A stretch of 64,000 nt of DNA from positions 14,283,501-14,347,500 of the forward strand of contig CAMQGK010000327.1 of NCBI GenBank assembly GCA_947000775.1, written 5' to 3'. The DNA comes from Pterois miles (lineage: Eukaryota; Chordata; Actinopteri; Perciformes; Scorpaenidae). This document shows positions 1 through 11,779 of the stretch, one piece after another. The notes under the pieces are model-generated. The model saw only the letters and a list, made by a program, of their open reading frames with translations. It had not been told where the DNA came from and searched no databases. Each line of letters begins with the position of its first letter. Position 1 is the stretch's first letter. A program made the translations under genes and the position numbers.

Positions 1-105
1 AGACCAGTCAGGCGCACAAGTGCACCCAATGAAAATATTCAATCACATTCCTTAGATTTTTGGTCGCACATGCGACTAAAATGGTCACCGGAGCCCTGCT
101 CCGGT
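1..105 (-). mobile_element. Terminal fragment of a hAT-like nonautonomous DNA transposon, cut by the window edge
   Basis: The stretch ends in GGAGCCCTG. Its reverse complement, CAGGGCTCC, is the same end that opens the repeat at 9373. The body holds the GGTCGCACATGCGACTAAAA motif typical of a teleost repeat that I recognise by eye. CAGGG-type ends suggest the hAT superfamily, but no 8-bp duplication can be tested because the left side lies outside the window. Confidence 0.5.
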
Positions 106-125
106 CCCAATGTTAGCTGCTGTGG

Positions 126-3100
126 CACATAACTAAACACGCCTTCAGTCTCTTTCTTTTCAATACAACTCTTTTCAGTGAAACACAGTTTGATGTCAAG
201 CTGGGTAGTCTTTAAAATAAGCCCTCCTTACCCCAAGTCTGGTGAGGGGGGATCCATGGGGGAGCTAATTATTGGCTGAGCAAGAACAGAAAACCACAGA
301 ACAATCAGTGGCTGCAGAGTACATGCTCACACAAAGGTCGATGCCACCCATCAAGACAAATACAATGCAGTTACACAACGACACTGAAAAGCCTTGACCT
401 GCAATAGTTACTGAACAAGTGGGACAAATGAAAAGTGATGTTTGTCCATTCATCAAAAACTTGAACAAACTGCAGCACGGACTATGAAGACAGTCTACAG
501 AGAATAGGAAAATATGTGCTGCTATGGCAACATGGGATACAGAGAGACAAAAAGGGGAGACAAAACAGATGCAGTGGTAAGGCAACATACAAAGGTTAAT
601 GTGAAGAATTACTCCTGATGAGCCAAAGAAAAAGTATTTTCTTTAGTCTCGCACAACCACCAGGATATTTGAAATGAAGAAAAGATATTTTCTCATGACC
701 ACCAGCAAGGTGGATGAAATGGCGTAGAAAAGGCTTAGCCTTGCCAAACTGAACCACAGATCCACATTACAAGTCTCAACAGGCTAAATCCTTTCTGAGA
801 TTGCCCTGTTGTCATCATGGCACTCAGCAGCAAAGGAATGAGGATGTCATGGGGTAACATGAAGGGAAGACATCTTTTCTACAGCTGTCAGTGAGAAGGA
901 TTAGGAGGTGACAGTCTGGGCACAGTTGGTGAAAGAGTTATTTCTGATTCAGACGTGTCGTGTCAGTGTGGGTCATGAAAATGCGGGAATAATTCAAACC
1001 TAAAACCAAAACATAAACAAGTAACATCTTAAACCATGGACATGAAAAAGTATGGCTGCCAAAGAAACAGTCATTCTGAAATTAATCTAAAGAAAAGAAG
1101 CCGACATATTAACAGCATTTACTCAAGGTCTCTTCAGGATGTCTTGCGTGTTTTGGTTTGTTAAACCAAAAAAGGCACATTGTGATCTAAGCAGGTCTTT
1201 AACAAAAAAAGCCGACAGGGAGATCACCATCATCTGGCATTCACTGCCACTTGTTGCTTTGGCAACGGGAGCACTGGGTGAATGGTTGGAAAATGTCATT
1301 AACAAAAAAACACCATTGGGGCTTGCTGTCTCCTCAGACACAAGGAGCTTGTGAGTGAGATATCAGACACAAGTCTGCAATTAAATCACACTCCCATTTG
1401 AAATTGTACAAAGAAGACATCCTAAATACCGGATTATACCCTAATCTGACTCTGGGAGGTAGGCCAGACTCACTAGGGAACTTTCATTTTCATTTGAGAC
1501 AGTAAAAGTACGACAGTTTCATCAATGTCAAGATGAACATTCATCAGTATGAAATAATTTAATACAAGGACAGACACAACTGTTTGTCATTACTGTTAAA
1601 TTTATCACAACAACTATAACCTCTTGAGGACACTTTGTTATTGAAACACATGGCAATCTGACAAACACCTGCATTTAATCTACAGTTTATTCCAGCTCAC
1701 TGCAAAAGCCCTTGCTGGTTCACTGGAATAATGTGTGAATTGATAAGACAGGATGTTTTTTATCCACACCATTTAAAATGTGGTAGAGAATGCACATAAG
1801 GAAAAGATAGTTTAAATGACTTCTGTTTTATATCCAATGAATAATATCATATAAGTAAAATAGGACCACAAATATCATCTGCATATCTTACATCTACTGT
1901 ATGTTGGGGTGAGAAGGGAAGAACAGAGGAGCGTTTGGTTTAAAGTACTATTTTGTAATGAAGAGATTGCAATGCCAGAGAACACAAGGTCATTCACAGC
2001 AGATAATGTAGCAGCAGAGTCTGAAATTAACTTTTTTTTTTTTTACCACCATGGCTGGTATGTTTTTTTTTGTCTGCCACTCAAAAAATTTATCTGAGAC
2101 AAGACAGAGCTTGAATGCACCATAATACAACTCAATGGAAACATTAGCTGTTAGCTCAACTTTTTTAGCCAAGCAGAATTGTGCTGCACACCAGCTTCTA
2201 ACAGGTAACATTATTAACTCTCTTCCTGTTGATTTCAACACCGATTTGTTGTTAACAGTGTAGCATTATCAGGGAAATGTAGGGTGTGCCCCCACAGGTT
2301 TAGCAGTAGTAGCGCCACGCTTGTGAGCTCATTTTTATCCTTTCTGGTCCCAAAAACGCTGAAACATTATACAGCAACCTTATGCGTCATTGTGCATGTG
2401 TAACTGCTAGAAAGCATCAATACAAAACAAATTCATAGTCATGGAGGCATGAGATGGCAAGGTATCAGATAACTAGGCAATGGTTTTCAACAAAAAACAA
2501 TTCTCTGTTCCCACCCTTGACGTTTTCCCTGCCTGCCAAAGTGGCGGATGGCCTGACGATTTCACCTGCCACAGCCAACAATTTACTCGCAGTTGGTGGG
2601 TGCTAATTTCAGACCCTGGTAGCCAGCCAGTCAACAACGTTATTGGTTTTGACCTGTGATGGAAGCTGGTGCATTAGCGGTCACACATAGTTGGGACCAA
2701 ATTATTTGCATGAAAATGCTTTGATGAATTTAATCAAAGCCTGTTCAAAACAAAAACAAGTGCTACAAGTGTGAGTCAGAGAGAAACCCGATCTGCTGCG
2801 TCTGTATTGGACTCAAAGCAGCACCAGTGGCTGCAGAATGACTGTATACGCCTGGGAACAGTGTGCCAATGATTGCCTGGACAGATGCAGCCTTTCCTTC
2901 CACCTGAACACACTACATCAGCCCTGAAGGTAGCTGTCAGACATTCCCGCCATCTGATTAGTGTGCCACGGTAGTGACGTGCAATAGAGAGAAAGCAGAG
3001 AGAAAGACAGGAATGATGTACCTCTATTTGTCTGACTCACTGTCTCTCCACTTCCATCTGTCTTTCCCTCTGTCACACTCTCTCTTGTCAAACTAGCTCT

Positions 3101-6100
3101 CTCTCACTTTTTTCCTTTTCCTGTCTTGCTAATTCACCGTTTGTGTTGCTTTGCCTCTTTGTTTGCCTCTGCCCACCTCTCCTTGTTGCTACACTGCTCT
3201 TAACCTCTTTGTCTCTCCTGAGAAAGAATAAAGAACAAAAACAGGCAGAAAGGGGAGGAGGAGCCCTCAGGTGTTGTGACTGATCTTACCTAGTAAGTAA
3301 CAATTAAAGTGAACCACTTACCTTAGTTTAATGTAAGAAACGGAGCAAAATATGCTATGTTACTTATTAAGGTGAATAATGGCCTTCCTGCTAGCCTCCT
3401 CCTCAAAAAAAAAAAAAAAAAAAAACAGCAGGGGATGATTAATAGACTTATTTTGCACTGACATGTCCTAACTCATTACAACAGCCCCAGACACTGACAT
3501 TTCGTTTTAATAACTGCAGTAACAAAGGTCAAATCATCCTATCAATTATTTCATCCTTGGCTCTTTTCTGTCTAATAAGAGGGAAGAATAAAAAAAAAAG
3601 TAACATCTTGACTTGCAAAAGTAAATGTAAAATAAAGAATGCCTAGTGTGTGGTCAAAAAGTTAATATCTTTCTCTCCGTGCATACTGTGCCACTCGACT
3701 TGTTTTGCACACAATCACATTGTCACTTTCTACAGTATCCTGCATCTATAAGTAATTATCCTGATGTGAACAGGCAGGGTGTCAAATGCAAAAACAAAAC
3801 TGGGATAAATACGAGCTCATTTCAACTCAAATTGTAATTAGTTCACAGGTGTGCAGACAAAAGGGTAATTAATCCTCTTCTCCATGTATGCCATGCGCAT
3901 TGCCGTTCTGGTATATCTGTGTGACGGCTAAGCAGAGATTCCTTTTAGGTTATCCATGTTGGAGGTGACAAAGAAGGAGCAGATAAATAAAGCACAGCAC
4001 AGCCATTAATCGCGCTTTTACTTCACGAAAACCTCAAGCTACTCTGTTATTCGGAAAGTGATTTTTCTCATATCATAATGAGTTACCAAGTTACACCCAT
4101 CATGACTAATGATTTGCTTGTGACTTAAGATAGATATGTTGTCACAATGGCTTACAACTCGCATTATTCATTTCCATGCATGCAATACTGTATTCATTTA
4201 TATCCTTCATCCTCTCACCACAATAAACCACTCTACATGGATTGGTTGTCACCAGTTCTGTGCACTACATGGTGACAAACTTCTTTCTTTAGTATCTGAT
4301 TTGAAACTAGCCAACTGTTTATTTTTTTCCGCACTGCACTCTGTGAAAATAGCCATTATAAAACTGATAGCATTACAATAGTGTACTGTGTCAAACAAAT
4401 ATAGTTAAAAATGTCAGCTTTTGTTGTGAATTTTATTGGGTTGGCTTATATGTAGATAAGTGGTTGGAAAAAGTGGACAGCATAGGAGGACGACATTCAA
4501 AACTACTACTATGATTCATGAATGTAATGTAACCCATGCTGGCTACTCCACTGTGAAACACAAGGGAGGGTTGTACACAAGTGCTTTCTTAAAACTAGTA
4601 TGCATACGACAATGTGACTGCAATGTGACACAAGGAAAATGCAAAAGAAAACACATTTAGCATGTTACTGTGCAACTGTCAAACAAATTTTAAGCAAACT
4701 TTTGAAATGTGGCAAAAAAAAAGAAATGCCCATTTCCATCAACTGGTGGAAGCGAGTAAAGAGGCGGCATAGTTTTGTCAGAAGTTGGCAGTATAGGCTA
4801 TACTTTACATATGGCTGCTATCCGCCAGTAAACAGAGGAGGAGGAGAGGTTCGCGAACCGGAAAGAAAAGACGTCACCTTGGCCGATCTATGAGAGGAGA
4901 GGTCTTCAGGAATTTTTTTCATTTGTCAAATTTTTATTTTTTTTCCATGTCAGCTAATATTGGCCATGTTTCATGTTGTCCGGAGACAAAGACAACATAA
5001 ACACAGTATATATCCTGGAAGACAGCGACTACGGAAACAGCTGCAAGTTAAATGTTCACTACGCCAGAAATTATTCCACAAAGTTTCCATGATCCATGTA
5101 GGTCATCAACCCTTTTTTGATAAAAACGTAAAAAACATTTTTTTGTGCGATTAGGGATGTCTTATCATCAATCTCCTCCTCCAGTCTCCTAATGAGATAC
5201 CTCAGCATGTGCATAAAAATGTGAATGAAAACATGGCTAATGATTCTGTAGATCATTAAGTGACTCTCAGCTACATGACATCCACTACTTTTGAGCCAGA
5301 CCTGGCCTACGTACTGTAGTCCAGATCTCAGTGTCACCCTTCACGTTAGTGCAGACAAGTTATACATTTAGTCTCCTGAGGTGAATACATACTAAAATTG
5401 TTTGGGTTTTTTTTGTAATGATCAAAACCACAGTTCTGAATATGCCATGTGTCTTTTCAATCCATGTATCATTTGTTCTTCAACTGACAAACTGGGTCCT
5501 GTTAACATGTTAATGGTCAGGCTGAATTGTCAGCCCCCACACATTTTAACTTTACCAAATCTGGCCCTCTTTGCAAAAAGTAGATGTTTAAAACACTTAA
5601 CTTTACATTTCTTAACTAAAAAAAAAAAAAAAACTATGTGGCAAAAAGGCATAACTACACAAATCTTGTTTGTTTTGGATGACAAGCCTTTAATTTGTTA
5701 ATAACAACTTAAAAATTTACTAATCAAAATTAAATGTGCAAAGAACACTATAACTGACTTGAATTCTATTGACTTGATCGCTTCAGTGGGATTTTGTAAC
5801 TTCGTGACGAGTTAACTGTGACTAATAAATTCCAGGCAAAGGAGATTTTGTCCCATATTATGGCTCCAAAAAGTAGGACAGGTACATGAGCCCATATAAA
5901 ACGTATTGGGTGTTTTACATTTGATCTGATAAAGAATTAGACTGGGGTTACACTTATTTTGAATCAGTCTCCTGCAACTGAAAGCTCCAGTTGGAAACTA
6001 AGCTGTGTACGTGTCTATATTTGACATTTGCGTTCACATTCACCTCCTGATGTGATTGGCATACTTTGAAAGCAAAGCTCAAAGAGAGAAGGATAATTAC

Positions 6101-7254
6101 TAGTCCTACCTAGTTAATGACCTTTTTGCACCACATGTGGATGCTAAAAAACAACAGTATAATTAGAGTACTGTTAACAGAAGAACTGCTTTAGCAGCAC
6201 ACTCGGAAAAAGAGGCATTTTCAGAAAGGGACAGAAGAAAAGATGTTGATGTTTTTAACAGTCGAGAGGACAAAAGCTACAAATTCTCAGAATGGACCCT
6301 TCGCAGTGAACCACCACATGACCTGGAAATCGAGACATAAGATGATGAAATTAAAGAACGACAATGTTCCTGTAAAGCTGGTTAGGTGCTTTCTTTACGG
6401 TTACAATCATTACAAATCAAAAGCTGTATGTGTATACATTTAGTACAGAAGTGTAGCATAGTGCTGACACTAGTTAATGATGTGCTAACACACTCTGTAA
6501 CACAGGTTTTTACATCGAAACGCAGCCTTTAACAAACGTATATCTCCTTCCAATCCCTCCAGGTAATAATCACTATTACACTCCAGGCTCCATGACTAAC
6601 TCCATGAGTCGCTCGAAATCAACAAAACCTGCCTGAAAATTAAAATAATCTAAAAAGGATTGCATGAGAGTCTATGGAGCAGAACCAGATAGTTGTCAAA
6701 CCTTGGTCGAAGCTGGCCGATGCTACCCTGATTGGTCAGGCTGCGTTCACGAGCCGGGACTTAGCACAGGGTCGATTGTGAACTGCTGTAGACACCAAAT
6801 ACAAGAGCTCAAGCAAAATATTTAAGATTGGGGTGAGTAAGAACCTGCACATTTCCATTAGTGACAAAAATGAGCAGGAGACCTTAATAGGATATGATTA
6901 CATCATGGGGAAAACAAAAACTGAAAAATATTTTTATGTTAAAATGCACTAGCAAGTACACAGTTCACCAGAGTCAAGTTTCAAATTGGCTGTCACTTAA
7001 AATACCCAGAAAGACCCAATTTTAGCAGTTTCTTTTACATGTTTTTAGATGCATGATTACAGTGTTTAGTTCTGGGTCTGGTTCAGGACTTTGATGGAGG
7101 GATCGCTTATTCACACGCTGCAGCAAGTAAACAACACTCTAGAACCAAAAAAAAAAACAAATCTCACAAACCAAAAACTGAGCCTTTATCAACACAGCAT
7201 TCAATATGCGCTTGTCATAGTAATTATATAACAACAGCAGCAAAGAGATCACCT
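126..7254. other. Gene-free stretch, nothing recognised
   Basis: No ORF reaches 100 codons and none resembles a protein I know. It holds a run of 21 A (3405-3425), a shorter A run near 5620, a pyrimidine-rich patch at about 3030-3200 and a perfect 12-base palindrome GGTTCGCGAACC (4848-4859). Intronic or intergenic DNA is the simplest reading. Confidence 0.5.
4848..4859. other. Perfect 12-bp palindrome, GC-centred
   Basis: GGTTCGCGAACC is self-complementary and includes an NruI-like TCGCGA core. It lies in locally GC-richer sequence with a purine-rich flank. It may be part of an unrecognised MITE. No function can be assigned from sequence alone. Confidence 0.3.
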
Positions 7255-7257
7255 TAA

Positions 7258-7861
7258 GCCCTCATTCAGACTGCACGCCTGACGAGCGCATGGCGGCTGC
7301 GTGATTCACGCGTCTGTCGTTCACTCCAGCCATGTTTCTGCTGCTGCTGTTCTTTCTACACAGAAACTGACCACATCATAACATTATAAATGTCATTTAC
7401 ATTTATTTCAGACAGAGAAAGGTCAAGAAACATGTGCTCATTCATAAATAATAGCAATAATCCACAATTAAAATCCCGTAATACATTCATTCACTTGCAA
7501 GTCGCTGCATGTCCTACAACATTGTACTGCACATATTTCAGAATAAAAGCCTTGTTTTAACAAATGAAACTCTGACCACAGAAAAAGAAACAGATATAGA
7601 CAGTTGAAAGCGTAGTTATGTGGCTGATATGATGTGAATGTACAGTCAAACAGTCACTGTCACTGTCTGTTGCTGCCATGAAACGCGTGGCTCGCGTCAA
7701 AAATAGGCGAGACATCGAATCTTTAGAAGTGACACAGCTGAAGTCAGACGCGCATCTCACGCAGCCGAAGTGTTCTAACCTGTTAACATGGACGCCGAAA
7801 TGAAAAGCAACTAATAACGCAGCCGCGACGGGCTCCTCACACAGGCAGTCTGCCTGAGCCC
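7258..7861. mobile_element. PIF/Harbinger-like MITE with TAA target duplication
   Basis: The left end reads GCCCTCATTCAGACTGC and the right end, reverse-complemented, reads GGGCTCAGGCAGACTGC. They agree at most positions and so form imperfect terminal inverted repeats. TAA flanks both sides (7255-7257 and 7862-7864), the 3-bp duplication expected of PIF/Harbinger elements. Subterminal blocks (GCGGCTGCGTG near the left; GCAGCCG and ACGCAGCCGCG near the right) are also inverted. A 111-codon minus ORF inside has no recognisable transposase and looks fortuitous. The 604-bp size and lack of coding capacity fit a nonautonomous copy. Confidence 0.55.
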
Positions 7862-7864
7862 TAA

Positions 7865-9206
7865 TGAGGTCATTCTTTGTCTGGGGCAACACTGGAAAAA
7901 AAGGCTTTTATACATCAGCCCACCTCCTTTCCTCTACCACCTTCAGCATACAGTATAATTTCAGCACAATCACGAGTGCTTCAACCAGCCATTCTCAGAC
8001 ATGAGGGATTGTACGTAATGTAAGTGCAGCACTGAGTGAGGAAAAAAAAAAAACAACTTCACAGAGCAAAGAGAATACATAGATCAATGGGGAGACACAC
8101 TAATCAGGTCCATCATGGGGATGTCGATTCTTCTTCATGTTAAAAATTCATTGTCACTTTTGTCGTGTCCCCTTCTGAATTTCTGCCTTAATTAATTAAA
8201 CGCATTAATAAATTAAATGTCTCTTTAATCTCTATCAAGGTTTCTATTTATAATTATCCTTGAAGGGGAAAAGAAAAGCAGAAAACAGGGTCGCCTGTCA
8301 TTGTGTTCACCTTCTTATTTATTCCAGCTGAAGATACACCTGAGCGAACAACACGTCAACATACATTCAGAGAAGGGAAGGAAAAACAGAAAGAAAAACT
8401 TCAGGTGGAAATGAGCATCTTTCAGAACAAGTTGCAGAAAGAGAGGGTGGGAAAGTTAAACAAAAGGTAAGAAAACACAAGATAAGGAAGCTTGTTTTTT
8501 GTTTTTTCCTTTCTTCTGAGGGACTTTTGTTTTGGAGGGAATTAATTGTGTAAGAGCAGGCGTTGCACTAGCGCACATTTTGGGCCCCAGAGGCACAGCA
8601 AAGACTGTGTCATGGAATTATCATTTTCTGGCGCAACACAACACAGTCCCACATTGTGAGGAAATACATCACATGGAAAAAAAACAGAAGTGTGACTAAA
8701 ACACAAAGAACAACATTGCTATTTAGAGGTTTGGGTTGGATCAGCAAAAACCCATCAGACTTTGAGCCATTTGCTTTTGTCTTGTAGCAAGAAATCGTTG
8801 TGGTTTTCCTCCTCCTCTCTGAATGGCAGGATTAGTTCCATGTAAATTAAATAGTTGCAGCAAAATATCATCTCAGGTTTCTTATTTTGCCAACTGTTAA
8901 CCCTATATTTGACACACATAATCAACAACGGCCCTTTAAAACTTGTTGACAAGACCGCAAGTGTCCACTTTAGTAGGTACATCTGTGCAATTTACACCAA
9001 TCCAGTACGACTGTCTTCCCATTAAGTCTAAATTTACGATGCCATAATAACTCTGTCAGAATTAAACTTCAAGTTTTAGCATTTAACTCACAGTTAATAG
9101 CAATATATTGAGTGGTATTTCTAATATTCTGCCCCCCTCATGTCTGCAAATGGAAGGGACTAAAAAGAGAAACACCACTCAACATGTACCAAATATAACA
9201 GCACCT
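7865..9206. other. Gene-free stretch, nothing recognised
   Basis: AT-rich sequence with short A runs (about 8042-8053). ORFs are short (maximum 75 codons) and of low quality. I see no repeat with definable ends. Confidence 0.45.
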
Positions 9207-9372
9207 TTAAAGGTGCAGTTGGTAGAAATGGAGCAAATATGATTTAAAGAGATCAGAGAGTCACTATATCCTGACAGCAGTGCATGAGAGAGGTAATTAA
9301 AAAAAAATCATGTTCCTCTGTGTACTCTGGTGCTCCTAATGGCATCTGCAAAATGACAGAAAACAACCAGTT
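9207..9372 (+). mobile_element. Fragment of a TTAAAGG-ended teleost repeat
   Basis: It begins TTTAAAGGTGCAGTTGG, the same kind of TTAAAGG terminus as the repeats at 42361, 52293 and 59717. The body (CACTATATCCTGACAGCAG, then GTTCCTCTG and GTGCTCCTAATGGC) resembles a dispersed teleost repeat I know by sight. It has no matching right end because another repeat takes over at 9373. Confidence 0.45.
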
Positions 9373-9550
9373 CAGGGCTCCAAACTAACTTTTCACATTG
9401 GTTGCACTTGTGTGCCTAAATTTTTCATTTAGGTGCACCCAAAATTTTTCACCGCGCCTTTTGGCACGGCAATAACACATTTTAAGCATTTCGTCAGTTC
9501 CCATAGGCTTGCACCAAGGATATCACAATACCAAAAATTTAGTAGCTGAT
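9373..9550 (+). mobile_element. hAT-like DNA element fragment
   Basis: It opens with CAGGGCTCCAAACTAAC and contains repeated GTGCACCCA-type motifs. This matches, in the opposite orientation, the partial element at the window start. No right terminus is present. The sequence passes into a V-SINE tail at 9551, so it is either truncated or interrupted there. Confidence 0.45.
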
Positions 9551-9822
9551 ACCATCCATCCATCCATCTTCAACCGCTTATCCCGTTAGGGGTCGCAGGC
9601 GGGCTGGAGCCGATCCCAGCTGGCATTGGGCAAAGACCGGGTACACCCTGGACAGGTCGCCAGTCCATCGCAGGGCACATTCACGCTCACATTCACACCT
9701 ACGGGCAATTTAGAGTCATCAATTAACTTAAATTGCATGTCTTTGGACTGTGGAGAAAACCCAGGCTTATACGGGGAGAACATGCCAACTCCACACAGAA
9801 GAACCCCTAGCCGGATTCGAAA
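9551..9822 (-). mobile_element. V-SINE-like element, head-truncated
   Basis: Minus-strand copy of the same family as 14097-14453. The (CATC)n stretch at its left is the tail in reverse. It continues through the CCAGTCCATCGCAGGG block, the ACGGGCAATTTAGAG block and the core that reads GTTTTCTCCACAGTCC-like in sense. It ends just inside the B box (GGATTCGAA, against the sense GGTTCGATTCC). The tRNA-like 5' head is therefore largely missing. Two overlapping ORFs of 65 and 94 codons are products of this repeat and not genes. Confidence 0.75.
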
Positions 9823-10029
9823 TAATACATCCCATGCACTTCAACATCCACTCCTTTATCATGGTTTACATACAGGGAGACAGGTGAAAGAGTGGTGCTC
9901 CGCCAGGTGATGCCGTTCTGGGCTGGACCGTTCAGGGCCAGGGATAGGTGTAACAGGCACCATAGGTTTGTCTCGATGAAAAACAATCACTAGTGATGTT
10001 GCTCAAGGTGGAGTAGGCTACAGGGCGTG

Positions 10030-10127
10030 GTCTCTCACACTCACTCACTCACTCACTCACTCACTCACTCACACACTCACACACTCACACACTCACTCAC
10101 ACACTCACTCACACACTCACTCACACA
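10030..10127 (+). repeat. (CACT)n / (CACACT)n microsatellite
   Basis: Runs of CACTCACTCACT give way to CACACTCACAC blocks. The mix of 4-base and 6-base periods is typical of an ageing microsatellite with slippage. Confidence 0.9.
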
Positions 10128-10242
10128 AAAGCGATTAAAATCATAAGCAGTGTTTCTCACACATAGACCTTACTTCGGCGGGCCACCCAAATATTAACAG
10201 CCTCTTAAGTACTGTGTATTTGGCGACCCATTTTATCGATTT

Positions 10243-10244
<2 letters not shown>

Positions 10245-10284
<40 letters not shown>
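10245..10284 (+). repeat. Homopolymer run of 40 T
   Basis: An uninterrupted T tract. It could be the poly(A) tail of a minus-strand retroelement, although no recognisable element body lies beside it. The length is probably inexact because homopolymers are error-prone in assemblies. Confidence 0.85.
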
Positions 10285-10288
<4 letters not shown>

Positions 10289-10319
10289 CATCCAAGAGAA
10301 CAACGCCTTCAGCAATCAA

Positions 10320-11520
10320 TTGTCTAGTGAATTAGCAGCGGCAGGGGAGCAGATGCTGGTGCAGCGTCGGACCTCACTGCCTCCACTGTCTGGGCTGGAT
10401 GGACCGACGGCGGAGCCACGGGACGACGATGCAGCGCCCCGACATGCTGTTGCAACCTGCTCACTTGGGACTGGATGGGGGACGGACTACTATGGACGAC
10501 TGTAGGGCATGGAGGATGTCCCCACTGTAATGTACTGGATGCTGTGTGACCCCCTCAATGGACTGACAGGATTCCAGTGAAACACAACGTTCGCTCCCAT
10601 CAAAACCGCAGTGATCGTTTTTAATAAATCTTACAAGCAATTGTGTTTACTGCTTAATTTGCCACTGAACATAACATTTCCTTTATTCTTTTAAAACAGT
10701 AAATATGACTCAAATTTCAAAATAAATTATTTCCATGGTCTAACACTGTCACACACAATGACAGTGAAAACTAGAGACCATCCTGCGATATGATCACACT
10801 ACATCCTATATATGACAATCATTCATTCTCATCGCAACACTGACTCTGCACAGCCACCTCCATGAAATCAGCTTTGTTGACTTTTCTCTGACTGCAAAAC
10901 ACTGAAGCCTCTATCTACCGCGGATGCTTGAACCGACATCTCTGAAAACAAACACCTCTGTGCACTGTAAGGGAAAAGTCCCCCTGAACTGCATACTTAA
11001 TGTCTTTACAATTCAGTTTTAGCCAAAATCCTCATAATACTGCATCCAACCAAAGTGCTTGTTTTGGGAGGCAGCAAATGGCTTTTCACCGTAACAGCTT
11101 TCCATTTAAGTAGGGATGTTAATAATCAACCATTAATACAAAACTGAAAAAACAGCTGTGGCTCAAACAGCTGGTCCACCTTAAAAGCTCAGCCCATTTT
11201 TAGTGAGCCAGAGCCGGAGTTGTCGCTAGTTAACCCCCTTCACCATCATCTGTAGGTGGCTGGCAAGCAAGACACAACAACTTGGGTCTTATGAGCTGTC
11301 ACATTTATTCAAGGACAAACTACACACGGTGTCAAGAGTCAGTGCCAACAGGAGAATACACTGTTTATCACTGGCAGAGAATTTTGGCAAATTTCACTTG
11401 GGCACTACCCACATAATTATCTGTGCTGCTCATCCCACAAATACATGATCCTTTCAAGTTGGACATCACGGTGAAGGTAAATAAACAGGCTTTCCAATGA
11501 TGTAAAATACAATGCCAATT
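10320..11520. other. Gene-free stretch; GC-richer patch 10330-10560
   Basis: The patch at 10330-10560 is GC-richer than its neighbours and carries a 61-codon forward ORF with no family resemblance. The rest is AT-rich with nothing recognised. Confidence 0.4.
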
Positions 11521-11620
11521 AAGATAAGATAAGATATTCCTTTATTAGTCCCACAGTGGAGAAATTTACATGTTACAGCAGCAAAGTGGATAGTGCAATA
11601 AACAAGAAGCATAGATTTTA
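11521..11620 (-). mobile_element. 3' end of a LINE-type retroelement
   Basis: Read on the minus strand it runs CTGCTGTAACATGTAAATTT, then CTCCACTGTGGGACTAATAA, then AGGAATATCTTATCTTATCTT. This layout, with a short simple repeat at the very end, is typical of teleost LINE 3' termini (Rex/L2-type by eye). The GGGACTAATAAAGGAATATC part is shared with the SINE tails near 29.9 and 55.5 kb. The AT-rich sequence up to about 11760 may be its 3' UTR. No ORF2 is attached, so this is a 5'-truncated copy. Confidence 0.6.
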
Positions 11621-11779
11621 AAAGAGTATTAATACAAATAAATAAAACTATATATACATAATAGAAAAGTAAAGCTAAAATTAGCATAATAACAACAGTA
11701 ATCAACCAAACACATTTTTCTAAACTGAAAACTTCCAGTTTGCAACCCACTGCAACTCCCACCATTCACATACCAACAC

